Position numbers and translations under genes: made by a program
The notes under the pieces: generated by a model
The model's input: the letters and a program-made list of their open reading frames with translations, nothing else
The model's database searches: none
What the model was told of the DNA's origin: nothing
In this document: one piece after another, positions 63,033 to 64,000 of the stretch
How the letters are laid out: every line of letters starts with the position of its first letter
Position numbering within the stretch: position 1 is the first letter of the stretch
DNA from: Immundisolibacter sp.
GTDB lineage: Bacteria > Pseudomonadota > Gammaproteobacteria > Immundisolibacterales > Immundisolibacteraceae
DNA length: 64,000 nt
Assembly (NCBI RefSeq): GCF_014359565.1
Contig: NZ_JACIZD010000001.1
Coordinates: 434,001 to 498,000, forward strand
Direction: 5' to 3'

Positions 63033-63380
63033 ATGGCTTACGTACGCGCCTGTTCAGTGAACGACGTGCCGGCCGGCGGCATGGCCCGCTTCAAGGTCAA
63101 CGGCGAGGCGGTCGTCGTGTACAACCTCGCCGATGGCTTTCGGGCCACCGCGGCGAGCTGTTCGCACGTGTTCGGCCCGCTGGCCCGCGGCAAGATTCTC
63201 GACGGCCAGCGCGTGCAGTGCCCGCTGCACCGGGCCGAGTTCGACATCAAGACCGGCGAGGCCGTGAAGTGGGCCTGCTTCCCGCCGGGGGTGCAGCTGC
63301 TGAACCTGTTCCGGCCCAAGAAGCCGATCAAGACCTACGCCACCAAGGTGGAAGGCGACGCGGTGCTGGTGGACGTGTGA
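63033..63380 (+). CDS. Rieske [2Fe-2S] ferredoxin
   Basis: This small ferredoxin of 115 residues is of the type that feeds ring-hydroxylating oxygenases. The cluster ligands are C43-SH45 (ASCSHVFGPLARG) and C63-x2-H66 (QCPLHRAEFD). The protein is soluble and cytosolic. A Shine-Dalgarno (GGGAGACTGCA) precedes ATG 63033. It has no reductase or oxygenase next to it, but the unlinked Rieske oxygenase at 7323-8657 could be a client. That pairing is inference. Confidence 0.87.
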   Translation: MAYVRACSVNDVPAGGMARFKVNGEAVVVYNLADGFRATAASCSHVFGPLARGKILDGQRVQCPLHRAEFDIKTGEAVKWACFPPGVQLLNLFRPKKPIKTYATKVEGDAVLVDV

Positions 63381-63433
63381 GGTAAAGGCCTGACCCGCGT
63401 CACGGGCGCGGGGCGGGCTTTCTGGCGGCGCCG

Positions 63434-64000
63434 TCAGCCGCGCGCCAGCACCGAATCGGCCACGAACGGGTTGCTGCGCCGCTCGGCGCCGAAGGTGGAC
63501 ATGGGGCCGTGGCCGGGCACGAAGCGCACGTCGTTGCCGAGCGGCCACAATTGTTCGGGAATGGATCGCAGCAGGTCGGCGTGGTTGCCGCGCGGCAGGT
63601 CGGTGCGGCCGATGGAGCCGGCGAACAGCACGTCGCCGACCAGCGCCAGGCGCGCCTCTGCATCGAAGAACACCACGTGCCCCGGCGTGTGGCCCGGGCA
63701 GTGGCGTACAGCCAGCTGCACCTGCCCGAAGCGCACTGTGTCGCCGCCCTCGAGCCAGCGGTCGGGCGTGAAGGCGGGCAGCGGCGGGAAGCCGAACATC
63801 TGCGCCTGCATGGGCAGGCTCTCGATCCAGAACGCGTCGGCCGGGTGCGGGCCCTCGACCGGCACGCCGTAGCGGTCGCGCAGCGCCACGGTGCCACCGA
63901 CGTGGTCCAGATGGCCGTGGGTGAGGAAGATTTTTTCCAGGTGCGCGCCGTGGCGCTCGATGGCCGCGACGATGTCCTCCACGTCGCCCCCCGGATCGAC
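63434..64000 (-). CDS. Metallo-beta-lactamase-fold hydrolase, GloB/YcbL-like (5' truncated by window)
   Basis: This is a glyoxalase-II-type thioester or phosphodiester hydrolase. The zinc motif THGHLDHVGG is complete (HxHxDH), followed by HCPGHTPGH and GDVLFAGSIGRTD, all hallmarks of the glyoxalase II-like subgroup, and PGHGPMSTFG at the end. The frame runs on to the window edge (VDPGGDVED), so the N-terminus lies outside; about 188 codons are seen. The substrate is unknown. It converges on the Rieske ferredoxin gene. Confidence 0.9.
   Translation of the reverse strand, partial: VDPGGDVEDIVAAIERHGAHLEKIFLTHGHLDHVGGTVALRDRYGVPVEGPHPADAFWIESLPMQAQMFGFPPLPAFTPDRWLEGGDTVRFGQVQLAVRHCPGHTPGHVVFFDAEARLALVGDVLFAGSIGRTDLPRGNHADLLRSIPEQLWPLGNDVRFVPGHGPMSTFGAERRSNPFVADSVLARG

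Overview
The window is GC-rich, densely packed chromosomal DNA from a proteobacterium, most likely a gammaproteobacterium outside the enterics. This rests on gene order: zapA / 6S RNA / 5-formyl-THF cyclo-ligase, the ubiH-ubiI-pepP cluster, dciA / M23 peptidase / secA / argJ / Nudix, mreBCD-mrdA-rodA-mltB-rlpA-dacA-lipB, and xseA divergent from guaB-guaA. The Rieske oxygenase, lone Rieske ferredoxin, FadE/FadD pair and atypical SDR/amidohydrolase genes suggest a lineage with aromatic or lipid catabolism. The genus cannot be named from this sequence.

Layout. 1-9.3 kb: a truncated amidohydrolase, a GltS-type symporter, a zinc-ribbon membrane protein, exonuclease III, pyrE flanked by two paralogous secreted coiled-coil proteins, then a Rieske oxygenase alpha subunit with an isochorismatase-fold hydrolase. 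9.4-18.9 kb: fadE and an acyl-CoA synthetase, a dicarboxylate/amino-acid symporter, a membrane-anchored cold-shock protein, an SDR-MFS pair and a fused carboxymuconolactone-decarboxylase/Rieske protein. 19-32.2 kb: gatCAB (minus strand) divergent from a long cell-shape and envelope cluster, mreBCD, PBP2, RodA, MltB, RlpA, PBP5/6, D-amino-acid transaminase and LipB, with many 4-base stop/start overlaps. 32.3-45.2 kb: ubiquinone hydroxylases and pepP, TIGR02449/zapA/6S RNA/fau, metK, dciA, an M23 peptidase, secA, argJ and a Nudix-ThiE fusion.

45.3-56.6 kb is accessory DNA. It lies exactly between the 3' end of guaA and an 18-bp near-copy of that 3' end (16/18 identical, same orientation). This is the signature of a genomic island integrated at the guaA 3' end, although no integrase survives. 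The island carries an IS3-family relic split by an IS1182-type element with a CTAG duplication, and a two-gene operon. That operon encodes a ~1458-residue STAND NTPase with an N-terminal Cap4-like PD-(D/E)XK nuclease domain and a 489-residue partner I do not recognise. The island also carries an IS630-type element, a HicA-like toxin with an HTH partner, and a FitA-like antitoxin with a dead VapC/FitB toxin. The STAND operon is the best candidate for an undescribed antiviral system.

56.6-64 kb returns to core genome: guaA, guaB, xseA, a second M23 peptidase, an SDR, a Rieske ferredoxin and a truncated metallo-beta-lactamase-fold hydrolase. A REP-like palindrome family (copies near 15.3, 18.9, 32.3 and 58.2 kb) sits mainly between convergent genes.
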